Below, one piece after another: positions 55,301 through 63,199 of a stretch of 64,000 bases of DNA (the stretch's first letter is position 1; each line of letters starts with the position of its first letter). Below the pieces are notes generated by a model. The model did no database searches. It worked only from the letters and a program-made list of their open reading frames with translations, and had not been told where the DNA came from. The DNA comes from Galaxea fascicularis. Lineage: Eukaryota > Cnidaria > Anthozoa > Scleractinia > Euphylliidae. Made by a program: the position numbers and the translations under genes. The stretch lies in NCBI GenBank assembly GCA_948470475.1, contig OX419335.1:15289026-15353025 (forward strand), read 5' to 3'.

Positions 55301-58300
55301 CTGCATTTACGGTATTCACAACTTATAACACCAAAACGTGTTTTAATTACTGTGGTACTTTTGTGGGCAACTAGCACAATAGGAGCTACAATTTTTATTT
55401 TATTACCCGGATATAATGACATGGTCGCCGTTGTTCTCGAAATCACCGGCCTTTTAGCGACAAGCGTGGCATATTTTCACATTTACAGAGTTGCACGGCG
55501 CCACAGAAATCAAATACATAGTCATTTGCAGGCTCAGTCTAGAAGTCAGGCAGTAAACATGGCTAGAGTTAAGACATTAGCCTGCAATACTTTCTACGTG
55601 TACATTGTGTTCCTACTTTGTTGGTTGCCAAGTCTCATCTCCTTCGCAGTGAAAGAATCTTACGGTTCACGCGTCATTGTTATAGCTGCAAACTATGTGG
55701 CAGGGTACATAGTTTTCCTTCATTCCTCGATAAATCCTTTAATATTCTGCTGGAGGTATCGCGAGATTCGACAAGGAGTTATTGCTATTTTGAGGAGGTC
55801 ACAAAGAAGCCACGACGCTGTCAATGCGAGGAGATCTATTTCTGCCCTTCAGGGTTGATGCAGTAAAATGCCGGTCACAATTCATGATCACGAAAACTAC
55901 ATTTTCTATTTCAATTTTTAGAGTTATTTTCGGTTCAACTTCATCAAGAGACCAAAGTTGCTAGGAGCAAACTGTTGAAAGCGAAGGCTCTTTTGTACCC
56001 TGATTTGTACGTCAAGTCATCTACATCAGGAAGGCAGATTAAGTTTCATCAAACCTTTTTGTTTGAAACTTTAACGTTTGTATACACCAGATTACCTGAC
56101 TGTATAAAAAAATACTTTATAAAGTAAAAGATACGATTGAATTCATTTTCCTTGACATTGATAATGGATCGTCACTGTGCAGACCTCTCTGCCGCCTTCT
56201 CGACAAACCCTACTCTATGTTAAACGCAGTTTCTTTCTCAGCGTTTGTCCAGATTGATGAAATATTGGATGAATAAAATGATAAATGATCGGAACCAACT
56301 GAACACGGCCACTTACATGAGTCGGGAGCCGGACTCAATGAAATGAATGAACAATTCTTTTTCACTGTTGCAGGACACCAAACAGCTCAAGAGAACTCTA
56401 ACTCTTCCAGATCGAATTGAAATTTGGAAATGTTGGTTTTTGAGGAGAGAGGAAAACCGGAGTACCCGGAGAAAAACCTCTCGGAGCGAAGAAGAGAACC
56501 AACAACAAACTCAACCCACAGGGCGTCAAGGCCGGGAATCGAACCCGGGCCACATAGTTGAAGGCGAGTGCTCTCACCACTGCGCCATCCCTGCTCCCAT
56601 GATAAGTGTTTTACGTCGCGTTAAAATTTTTGATCGGGGAAAAACATTTATTCTCTATACAGGGAAAAATCAGTCATTCTTCCTATTATCTCATTCTCGT
56701 TGATTTCAATTACGTCAATAGCAAAAGCACGAGCGTGACTTTTTATTATCTTTTTGAAATGGTATATAACTGAATGTACCGCTATAGGATGGTTTCCAAA
56801 TGACGTTTAAAGTAATAACAAGTAATGCTTACTTCCTTTGGTTCTACCTTCAGTTTAGTTTACTTTGTGATTGGTGGGCAAAACCCAACCAGCTTTTTAG
56901 CAATGAGAACTAAGCAAAACCAAATTCAATCGAGACTTTCTTGGGAGACATTTTTCTCCACTCGGCTCTTCGTACATTATTTCGTTGCGCTGTCTATTAT
57001 CATTGGGGTTAGGAAGTTCCATTAAAAATCGCTCTGATGTCATATTGATTCATTACATAGGGCTTCAGTTCTGGAAGAGTGTTACCTGGGCAAGATGTAA
57101 CGTTGCACTGCCTGCTCTGAAAACTTACTCCAGCGCATGCACGACCACCTTTGGAAGGGGGAGGCTTAACACAAGACCGCCGCCTTACTTGGATACCACC
57201 AGCACAAGGCTTGTTACATTGATCCCATGATCCCCAGCAGCCCCAGCCACCGTGTACTGCAAAATCAAAGAAGGCAATAGGTTATATTCGGTGATAAAGG
57301 AATCAGCAACGGCTCAAAAAGAAATGTACTCCATTGTTGTTGTTGTTTTTACTAATATGAGATACTGGCGAGAGTCAGCTTGACACCCTAAGAAACGTAC
57401 AGATGAAGGTAAACTCTGAATTAGTTGAAAACAGAAAGCAAAAATGAGTAGAAATTAATTTTTGTAATACAAAGTCGAGGGGCAGTATAGGAAAGATAAA
57501 AATAAAACAATTCCTTTTTGCCAGGGATATTGTAAGGGTTGTCTCACATCCTCTTAGTTTCAAGATCTGAATGTCAGGGTCCAACTTTACTTTTGAACTA
57601 TTGCAAGACTTACAGGATGTTGGTAAGAGAGGTGTGGGAGCAAGTTAACCTCCAACGTGGTGTTATTAGAAAGGTACTGTTTATTGGAAGACGGCAGGAG
57701 GAGGTAAACTCAAACTAAATAAATTGATGTACTTCGCCTGTTGCATTATAAGGCTTGAGTATTGATTATAATATACGCATCATTTACCAACCTTGTTGGC
57801 AGCATTGTCCACCATACTGAGGTAGACATCTACATCTTTCTAACTCCAGAGTGCCACCATTGTAACAGTATCTGTTGCAATCACGATCCTGAATCAATTC
57901 AAACGGACAAAGGCCTCCACAGACTGCAGGCTGAACCACCTGATAATAAAAAAACTGATGACTTTCACGAAAAATATATTTGGAAGCGAAGTAAAATTGG
58001 TCCATTCATTTCTTGTTTACCAATTTCTTACCCATTTCTTACCGAACTCTTGTCATGCGGATTGACAAAAGTTAGAGGACGGCGACGCTATTCAAGTTAA
58101 GCGAAGATGACTCCAACTTTAATCAAAATTATCATCACATTCTAGAGATTTTCGCTACTAAACGCAAGGCTGAGGCTGATCCCAGCTCTGTATGCAGGAC
58201 ACTGGCGCCGCCGGAATTTCGCACCGAATGACCTTCAAGTAGGTCAACTCTGGTGTGCTACTAAGAGAAGTGACTAAAGTGTCTCAACGTTAGAGGAGGT

Positions 58301-58739
58301 CTTAGGTTCGACTGGAGTCACACACTCCTACCCTCCCTGTGCCCTGTCACATCCTGATAAAATCGTACTTCACAATGTTTCCTTACTACGTGGCTGATAT
58401 TAACACTTTCCATCAAAATACGTTTAGAGTAAAACTAACCTTTCTTGTGCGTTTCTGTTGACCCTTTTCTCCGCACGCAAGAGTACACCGCTCCCAGGCA
58501 TTCCATGCCGCAACTATACAGTTTTTCACTTCATGATGATGATGATGGCGGCGCTTGTCATCGTCATCGTAATCATCATCATCTCGGCAATGAAGAGGCT
58601 TTGGTTTTGGAGGTTTCTTCGGTTTTTGAGTTGGTTTCCTTTTTGTCTGGCGCCTTCGGCAGTACTGACCCGACTCGACTTCAAAATTTGCCAATAGAGT
58701 GGATAGGATAGCGAAATATAATAAAAATAGCTTGCGCAT
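43113..58739 (-). CDS. Secreted thrombospondin type-1 repeat (TSR) protein, nine exons
   Basis: Nine exons with GT-AG borders and compatible phases sum to 1704 nt (567 codons plus stop). Order: signal peptide (residues 1-24), Lys/Pro-rich then Asp-rich and His-rich stretch (about 30-72), an atypical first TSR ([11 protein letters not shown]), a Cys-rich EGF-like segment (RYCYNGG..CRC..YGGQCC), then seven TSRs. Four of these come from 174-nt exons flanked by phase 1 introns and contain the W..WG.W..C..TCGGG..R.RSC pattern. TSR arrays bind glycosaminoglycans and act in matrix, adhesion and guidance. In corals similar proteins such as coadhesin occur in the skeletal matrix, so a matrix role is possible (inference). 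No membrane anchor is encoded by this chain, but an alternative last exon may supply one. A GPCR gene lies antisense in its third intron. Confidence 0.88.
44083..44282 (-). CDS. Possible alternative last exon of the TSR gene: membrane anchor and cytoplasmic tail
   Basis: A CTTCTGCTAG acceptor before 44282 would join exon 8 in frame (phase 1). The product adds a hydrophobic helix, [20 protein letters not shown] followed by IGMY, then a basic RTRFVRVF stop-transfer and a short tail ending at TAA 44083-44085. It lies between exon 8 and the last TSR exon, the layout expected for a membrane-bound versus secreted choice. The acceptor is modest and there is no cDNA, so it may be chance. Confidence 0.33.
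44677..44839. mobile_element. Short TIR element (ACAGGGACC ends) with 4-bp AAAT duplication
   Basis: Left ACAGGGACCGCGCAGGGAGA and right GTTGCTCCGTGGTCCCTGT are inverted repeats. AAAT occurs directly on both sides (44673-44676, 44840-44843). Inner GGGCC/GGCCC purine and pyrimidine tracts continue the pairing. The same terminus occurs at 59574. Confidence 0.6.
45157..45318 (-). CDS. TSR gene exon 8: one divergent TSR
   Basis: Acceptor TTTTCAG, donor GTACGT, 162 nt, phase 1 to 1. Encodes [27 protein letters not shown] and KCSFDECIG. The GGG turn after the second Cys is lost. Confidence 0.9.
45876..46049 (-). CDS. TSR gene exon 7: one TSR (174-nt module) lacking one cysteine
   Basis: Acceptor ACTG..CAG region with AG at 46050-46051, donor GTAAAC, phase 1 to 1. 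Encodes [20 protein letters not shown], then [14 protein letters not shown] where the other modules have RSC, and [10 protein letters not shown]. Five cysteines remain, leaving one without its usual partner. Confidence 0.9.
46484..46657 (-). CDS. TSR gene exon 6: one TSR (174-nt module)
   Basis: Acceptor TTTCAG, donor GTTAGA, phase 1 to 1. Encodes [34 protein letters not shown] and [10 protein letters not shown]. Lies only 137 bp from exon 5, its closest relative. Confidence 0.92.
46794..46967 (-). CDS. TSR gene exon 5: one TSR (174-nt module)
   Basis: Acceptor CTCCAG, donor GTACGA, phase 1 to 1. Encodes [34 protein letters not shown] and [10 protein letters not shown]. Very like exon 6, indicating a recent duplication. 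Confidence 0.92.
47082..47145 (-). pseudogene. Decayed TSR exon
   Basis: On the reverse strand the sequence GTAGACGGTAACTGGTAACT, then TGTGGGGAGTCTGGGGAAAA and TGCAGTGAGCTCGC is recognisably the first third of a 174-nt TSR module (VDGNW..., GDWGKCS) but contains a TAA and a small deletion that shifts the frame. The rest of the module is missing. It sits upstream of exon 5 in the same array. Confidence 0.6.
47433..47934 (-). mobile_element. Remnant long terminal repeat of an LTR retrotransposon
   Basis: On the reverse strand a purine tract (AGCGGGGAAGAA) is followed at once by TGTTGTGAAGTGTTAG, the usual arrangement of polypurine tract and LTR start in Ty3/gypsy-type elements. A TATTTAAG box lies about 340 bp inside and the interval can be ended at CA near 47433. 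No pol domain is present next to it and the far border is uncertain. It lies in the intron between TSR exons 4 and 5. Confidence 0.4.
48026..48165. mobile_element. 140-bp palindromic MITE
   Basis: CTTAATAACCGAGG and GAGGTCGTTACGGGAAAATC on the left are inverted at the right as GATTTTCCCGTAACGACC and GTCGAGGTTATTAAG. An inner GACCGAGCGATAGCGAGGTC forms the hairpin top. It lies close to TSR exon 4. Confidence 0.7.
48555..48728 (-). CDS. TSR gene exon 4: one TSR (174-nt module)
   Basis: Acceptor TTTCAG, donor GTACGT, phase 1 to 1. Encodes [29 protein letters not shown] and [10 protein letters not shown]. All six cysteines present. Separated from exon 3 by 8.4 kb that holds the GPCR gene and several transposons. 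Confidence 0.92.
50015..50830 (-). pseudogene. Decayed transposon-encoded protein with SAP-like segment
   Basis: Reading leftwards: a frame with [20 protein letters not shown] stopped by a TGA near 50658, then a Lys/Glu-rich coil and [20 protein letters not shown] followed by NDKVK, which looks like a SAP DNA-binding helix pair. A frame change near 50285 leads into an acidic Asp/Ser-rich tail. The frame breaks show it is not functional as is. The family is unknown to me beyond its repeat-like style. Confidence 0.5.
50960..51196 (+). pseudogene. 3' fragment of an acidic-tailed transposon ORF
   Basis: The + frame reads [20 protein letters not shown] followed by an Asp/Glu/Ser-rich tail and TAA at 51194-51196, with AATAAA about 145 bases on (51342). 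It lies inside the 1.84-kb TIR element and is transcribed away from the reverse-strand pseudogene. Upstream the frame is broken. Confidence 0.4.
51546..53169. mobile_element. TIR element (GGGAGCTAACGAATCGA ends) containing a nested insertion
   Basis: Left GGGAGCTAACGAATCGATGA and CACGACGGCGCC are mirrored at 53128-53169 (GGCGCCGTCGTG ... TCGATTCGTAAGCTCCC). TA flanks both ends. Without the 742 bp of the nested element plus duplication it would be about 880 bp. No transposase is seen. Confidence 0.7.
51924..52662. mobile_element. 739-bp TIR element nested in the preceding one, TAA target duplication
   Basis: Left GGGACAGGTCATTATTTATA and right ATAAATAATGACCGGTCCC are inverted repeats. TAA lies on both sides (51921-51923, 52663-52665). 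Purine-rich on the left and C-tract rich on the right. The terminus GGGAC(C)GGTCATT is related to that at 49651. Confidence 0.75.
53170..54886. other. Spacer upstream of the GPCR
   Basis: AT-rich, without coding exons or clear repeats that I can support. Probably includes the GPCR promoter and 5' UTR, but no TATA box or initiator could be picked with confidence. Confidence 0.4.
54887..55858 (+). CDS. Class A (rhodopsin-like) G protein-coupled receptor, intronless
   Basis: A 323-codon single-exon frame with seven hydrophobic segments. Family landmarks: GNLVV (N42) in TM1, LAVSDLA (D70) in TM2, C104 at the start of TM3, DRL (132-134) in place of DRY, W160 in TM4, CWLP (P248) in TM6 and NPLIF (283-287) in place of NPxxY. 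The second extracellular loop is very short (LLPGYND) and has no cysteine, so the usual TM3-ECL2 disulfide cannot form. This recalls the melanocortin/adenosine-like receptors expanded in cnidarians, but the ligand cannot be told from sequence. A two-codon upstream frame (ATG GCT TAG, 54877-54885) ends just before the chosen ATG. The gene lies antisense in the TSR gene's third intron, a common fate for retroposed intronless receptors (inference). Confidence 0.9.
   Translation: MVAQLCDVKLEEAIKLVLHQKPLVTVVCFLSIVSSSVTLVGNLVVIPVLWKCSTVSMTMKALFLNLAVSDLAIGLLVQQMYIGITVVMLKTTRGTDHDRFDFLCPFTMTIFWFALYLFASSSFLSVAAIALDRLLAVVLHLRYSQLITPKRVLITVVLLWATSTIGATIFILLPGYNDMVAVVLEITGLLATSVAYFHIYRVARRHRNQIHSHLQAQSRSQAVNMARVKTLACNTFYVYIVFLLCWLPSLISFAVKESYGSRVIVIAANYVAGYIVFLHSSINPLIFCWRYREIRQGVIAILRRSQRSHDAVNARRSISALQG
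56272..56277 (+). terminator. Candidate polyadenylation signal of the GPCR
   Basis: AATAAA about 410 bases after the GPCR stop codon; the first canonical signal there. Confidence 0.45.
56425..56597 (-). repeat. tRNA-derived SINE, near full length
   Basis: Read on the reverse strand: a tRNA-like head (GCAGGGATGGCGCAGTGGTG, A box; GGGTTCGATTCCC, B box) followed by a body with CCGAGAGGTTTTTCTCCGGG and TCAAAAACCAACATTT. The acceptor arm does not pair, as expected for a SINE and not for a tRNA gene. Fragments of the same family are at 33835-33903 and 868-925. Confidence 0.8.
57086..57256 (-). CDS. TSR gene exon 3: one TSR
   Basis: Acceptor TTTGCAG, donor GTAACA, 171 nt, phase 1 to 1. Encodes [24 protein letters not shown] and QCNVTSCPG; six Cys besides an extra one in the W-rich start. 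Confidence 0.88.
57792..57939 (-). CDS. TSR gene exon 2: Cys-rich EGF-like segment
   Basis: Acceptor TTATCAG, donor GTTGGT, phase 0 to 1. Encodes [17 protein letters not shown] followed by [15 protein letters not shown] and YGGQCC, an EGF-like cysteine pattern completing the atypical first TSR. Confidence 0.82.
58440..58739 (-). CDS. TSR gene exon 1: signal peptide, low-complexity tract, start of first TSR
   Basis: ATG at 58739, donor GTTAGT, 300 nt, ends phase 0. Begins [20 protein letters not shown], a clear signal peptide, then a [14 protein letters not shown] tract, [10 protein letters not shown] and HHHHH, then [20 protein letters not shown]. The low-complexity part is coded by GAT/CAT-rich trinucleotide runs that may be slippage-prone. 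Confidence 0.85.
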
Positions 58740-58812
58740 TTCTTGGGATAAGGAATCTTACACCTTGATAAATATCGCAGAAGAATGGATAACAAAGTAA
58801 GATTTCAAACTC

Positions 58813-58820
58813 CTCTTATA
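58813..58820 (-). promoter_or_regulatory. TATA-like box of the TSR gene
   Basis: TATAAGAG on the reverse strand lies 74 bases upstream of the start codon at 58739, allowing a short 5' UTR. No other core promoter motif was recognised. Confidence 0.4.
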
Positions 58821-59573
58821 CTAGTTGTTTCTGCTTTAAACAAATACTTTGTACACGAATTGTGGTGCTGGATGAAATATTTGTTTACCGTTTGTAGAAA
58901 AGTAAAGCGTGGGAATCTAAACTCTCACAATGCCCATATAACTCGCAGCTGAGAATCAATTTAAACGTTAACGACGAAAGATTCTACTAAACAAACTGAT
59001 GCAAGCACGCGATTGAAAAATAAGACAAGTATGAAAGTTTTTTTCAATCTTTTTGTCAAATAAGTGACGTTTAATTTGCATAAGAAAGCTGTGCGCCTTA
59101 AGTTATTTTCTGTCCACCAATCTCACTGATTGTTTTGTTACTGGATTCCATCGACAGTTGGCAATATTGAATTATCTTTGTTTAAGTTTTTTTCCACTGC
59201 CTCAAGCCTCTCCAAGTTACCATTCAGTGAAGGAGACACCGCCTATATATAAAACAACACGTTTAAATTAACATTTGAAAGCATGCTATCACTCACACAA
59301 ACCGGGATTTCCAGGAACGTTTGGAATACAACATCTTCACAATTAAGAACTGGAGTAATAACCTGAGGTAATTGTAAGTGCTTACTCCTTTAGTTTCTGA
59401 GCATCTCATTGTCTAGCTTCTTGTCGCTGGCATTTTTCTGCCAACTTTACGAACAACATCGCAAACGAACGAACTCACAGACACAAAGACTGAACAGACA
59501 GCTTCAACCGATGATCTTATAATTTGATCAAACTTATAACCTATGAAAGATTTACTGTCTCTCTCTCGCAAGA

Positions 59574-60006
59574 ACAGGGACCGCGGAGCGTATCATTGAG
59601 TGCGGGAGGGGGGGTGGGGACTTAATGCAAATGCATAAGCGCGAGCGAACTAGGGGGGTCCGGCGGCGTGGTCCCCCAGGAACATTTGAAATTGAAGTCT
59701 TCTGAGATGGCTAGAAATGGTTCCAGAAATGGATCATTTTTCGTCTGTTCAGGTACAAACCTAACGACGAACTGCCTCATCCGGCCGTGTTTGTACGAGA
59801 AAACCCTCAAAAAAACTAAATTGGATCGAAATGCGTTTCCTAAGAGATCCATATATTTGACATAAAATAATGTAATGTACTATTTTGTAAACAGCAGACC
59901 TGGCTTACTGAAGTAAAAAGAAATAGTAATTTAATCCGCCAAAAAAAATTGGGGGGGGGAGGGGGCTTAAGACCCCCCTCAGCCTCAGCCCCACCCCTGC
60001 GCGGTC
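59574..60006. mobile_element. TIR element with ACAGGGACCGCG end
   Basis: The left end ACAGGGACCGCGGAGCG resembles the terminus at 44677; the right end CCCCTGCGCGGTCC is its approximate inverse. G-rich left and C-rich right inner tracts pair. No duplication could be fixed. Confidence 0.45.
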
Positions 60007-60541
60007 CATGAAGTGATATTTTGTGAGTTTTTTCTCCCAACTTACTCATTAACATCCACTTCAAGCCAGTGAATATTAAACTGCGTCGTTTTTGATAGTT
60101 TACGTTTTAATATATCCTAAATATACTTACATGTAACAGTGTTTGTTTATTCCAGTTCTCGCCAAAAAAAGGATAGGTGATTGGCTTTTAGAAGGCTAAA
60201 TACATATTAATTCAGCATTATTTAAAAAAATAAACTGATAATGTTAAGATGGAAACCCTGAAACACTTTTATATTTGCTATGGCAAGAACGTTTAATGGC
60301 TAGATTTTCATCGATATGATATTCCTTTTACTTTTGTTGCGGCGCGCGTAATAATAATAATGATGATACTTTTAATTTATTCACATTTATAGTCAATATA
60401 TTTAATTTAATTTATTATTATGTTGTAATATTGTAAATTGCCGGTATAATAAGATGTGTAAATAGGTTTATAAATTTTAAATTTTTTGGATTGTAAAAAT
60501 GTGTAATTCAGCTCTTGGGCTGCGAATGCATTTGAGATTAA

Positions 60542-60572
60542 ACTATCTATCTCTATCTATCTCTATCTCTTT
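60542..60572. repeat. (ATCT)n microsatellite
   Basis: Short run of CTAT/CTCT units, possibly the 3' tail of the retroelement-like AT-rich sequence before it. Confidence 0.7.
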
Positions 60573-60724
60573 TTCACATAAATTTTTTTCCAGCCTCCCT
60601 TTAAGGTTTTTTCATTAATACTTGTATGAAGCGGAACCAACTTTGGCGTCGAGTTAGAGTTCGAATTCCAGTTGTAATTGCATTAAGGTGTTAAGAGAAA
60701 GATTAAGAATCATTGGCAATTGAA

Positions 60725-60940
60725 GTCCGTCAAAACGCAGCAATTAAAGGGATTACTATCGGTAAAGAGGAAACTAAGATACTTCAATATGCGGATGACA
60801 CGACAGCAACCTCTCTGATATTAACTCGGCTAACGCACTCTTCAACCTTTTTGACGTTTTTCGGTCATTATCTGGTCTATCAGTGAACGCCACTGAAACT
60901 GAGGGTATGTGGATCGGTTCTTCGAGGAAAACAAAACGAA
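60725..60940 (+). pseudogene. LINE reverse transcriptase fragment
   Basis: The frame reads VRQNAAIKGITIGKEE and ILQYADDTTA, the YADD catalytic motif of reverse transcriptases. A one-base shift then continues LSDINSANALFNLFDVFRSL followed by SGLSVNATETEGMWIGSSRK. The order and spacing fit an L1/Tx1-type LINE thumb-side region. Everything else of the element is missing. Confidence 0.75.
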
Positions 60941-61319
60941 ACCTTTGGAATTAAATGGCCAAATGAACCGATCAAGATTTTCGTTCAAGAACCTTCAACA
61001 ACTTTCAACATGTTGAACGGCATATTTCAACGTTTGATGAACAGCAGCTGCAACATTTGTAGCTCAACAAATGTTGAACCGTGTATCATTCGCTTTACTT
61101 AATTATTTCTTATTAATCGCGAAAATTTACATATGGGATTGCAGAAGAACCCACACTCTACCCAATACAAACAGTTTTAAGTTGAAGATGAGAATTAAAT
61201 ATGATATACACTTAGAACAACAATTTAGAAAATTTTAAAAAGAAATGGGCTTTACACTCACAAATTTAATTTAATACCAATAACGTTGCTTATGTAACTT
61301 CAGTGTATGATGAAAGTAA

Positions 61320-61490
61320 TATTCAAGTGTTGTAAGTTACGTTTAGTACTGTAAGCAATGTCGCTATTGTAAATAAAGTTAGTACTGTAACCTAAAGTCA
61401 GAGTAACGTTGGTATTGTAAGTAATGTTTTAACGTAACTATTGTAAGTATTGTTCGCTCTTGTTAGTACTATCAGCACTGTAAATTAATA
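61320..61490 (+). repeat. Degenerate minisatellite
   Basis: Imperfect units around GTTAGTACTGTAAGTAATGT recur about every 22-30 bases. No coding potential. Confidence 0.6.
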
Positions 61491-62514
61491 AACTAGCAAT
61501 AAAAAAAATGTTGACGCTGACTTTTCGGCACAGCAAACTTTGGGTTTACGACGTCCTGTGTGGCCGCAATAAAGCTAAAACCTTCGCTGGTTTTTCGCAT
61601 TTTCGTAAAATACGGTAGGCAGATTCCGTCAGAAAATGAACCGTTTTTTTTTCCGCGACGATTGCCGTTTTTTGCAGTGCGTGTGCCAAAGGTGTTCCTT
61701 CGTGTCCTTTCTTGTTCGATGGAATAAACAAATTCTCTGTGGCAATGGATGTCTATGAATCTCCGTGGCGTACTTTCAATAAAACTTTGCAGCATCTGCA
61801 GTAATCGTTAGGACTTTTCACCCCAAACATATCACAATTTATTGATCACCGGAAATAAATTTTAGTTAATCAACAACTCTTGTTTGAGCTTTGTACTCTG
61901 TCCAGTGATTTTCACATGTATTCTTGCGTGACCCAAAACCCCTATGAACTTTTCATTCTTTAATTAACCAATCACATTTAACTCTGTCAGGCCCCTAAGC
62001 TCGCATTTCATGTGCTACGTGCAGTCTGTTTCTTCACGAGCAAACGACAAGATCTCGCAAATTTCCTAACAAATTCCCTCCCATCCCACCCATTATGTTT
62101 TTCCCTTCGCTTGCTCCTATCACTGGACATAGGACCCCTCAAGCCATACCATTCTAATTTACGTATATAAACATCTATTTTGCATTAGTACAAGGCAATA
62201 ATTTTGTTGTGTAATTAAACCCGACTAATATGTTTGGACATGTAAATAAGTATTGATTATCAAGCATAATGTACATAGTCATTCAACCTGATGTAATACT
62301 AAGTAATCTAGTGCAGTGTATTTTAGTTTGGTTGTCTCTTTCTTGTACTTTGAATATGAAGACTATTATATTTTTCAATAAACTTGGGAATGGGGATAAA
62401 GTGCTCCTATCGTCACACTTTTGCCCCCATAGACTCGGCATTTTGTACTCCTGGGATATACATCTAGTTTTCAAGGGGCCCTAGGGAGGCCCGCAATAAT
62501 TATTGGTCACAGCC

Positions 62515-62640
62515 GACCCAGAGTGGAGGCCCAACTCCCTCCACTCCATATCGACCTGTGCACCTCTTATCTAGGTTAGTGGAGGCCCAACTCCCTCCAA
62601 TCGGAGAGGAGGACAAATTACTTCCTCCTCTCTACCCAGG
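62515..62640 (+). repeat. Short direct duplication GTGGAGGCCCAACTCCCTCCA
   Basis: GTGGAGGCCCAACTCCCTCC occurs twice about 57 bases apart, each followed by related sequence. Its origin is unknown. Confidence 0.5.
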
Positions 62641-63126
62641 AATGGTCACCATCGGCCCTGGGAGGAAGCTTGTCTCCTCCATACCTTTGTGTGCACCACC
62701 CTGGGGGTAGGTTTTTTTCTCAAAAATCCAGGAGTACATGGGGCTATTGACTTTAAAAGTTTCTCTGGAGTACTTTGTCTCCCACTTCCCCATTTTCAGC
62801 CACACAAAGTTGTTTGTTATTGTTCCTGTTTTATGTACTAAGGTTGGGGCTGACCCCAAACACAGCCATACCAGGCTATTGTTGTTGTTCCCGTTTATTG
62901 AAATAATTCCGATCATACCTCAACATGAGGAAGTTGATTAATTCTTTTTTGAATATGTTGTATATGTTGTGCCGCGTAGCACTATAAACACATACAAGTG
63001 GTGGAACAGAGAATTAACTCTGAAGTGTGAATTAAAGTGCTAAGAGAAACCCATGAAAAACCCAATGGGCGTTAGCCCTAGTAAAGGGTATTAGGGAACC
63101 ACACGAGGCAAAGAAAAAATTCTTAT

Positions 63127-63199
63127 GACCTCGGTGGGAATCGAACCCACGACCTCCGGATTAGATCTACCGTTGCTCTGCCGACTAAGCTACGAGGTC
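63127..63199 (-). tRNA. tRNA-like sequence, probably SINE-derived
   Basis: The reverse strand gives a paired acceptor stem (GACCTCG/CGAGGTC), D arm GCTTAGTCGGCAGAGC and a perfect T arm GTGGGTTCGATTCCCAC. The anticodon arm (ACGGTAGATCTAATCCG) forms only three pairs with an oversized loop, so it is unlikely to be a working tRNA. The neighbouring GGGCGTTAGCCCTAGTA hairpin suggests a wider repeat unit. Confidence 0.55.

Noticed and set aside
63127..63199. Functional tRNA gene
   Set aside because: The T arm and acceptor are good but the anticodon arm cannot form five pairs; a SINE-derived tRNA-like sequence is likelier.
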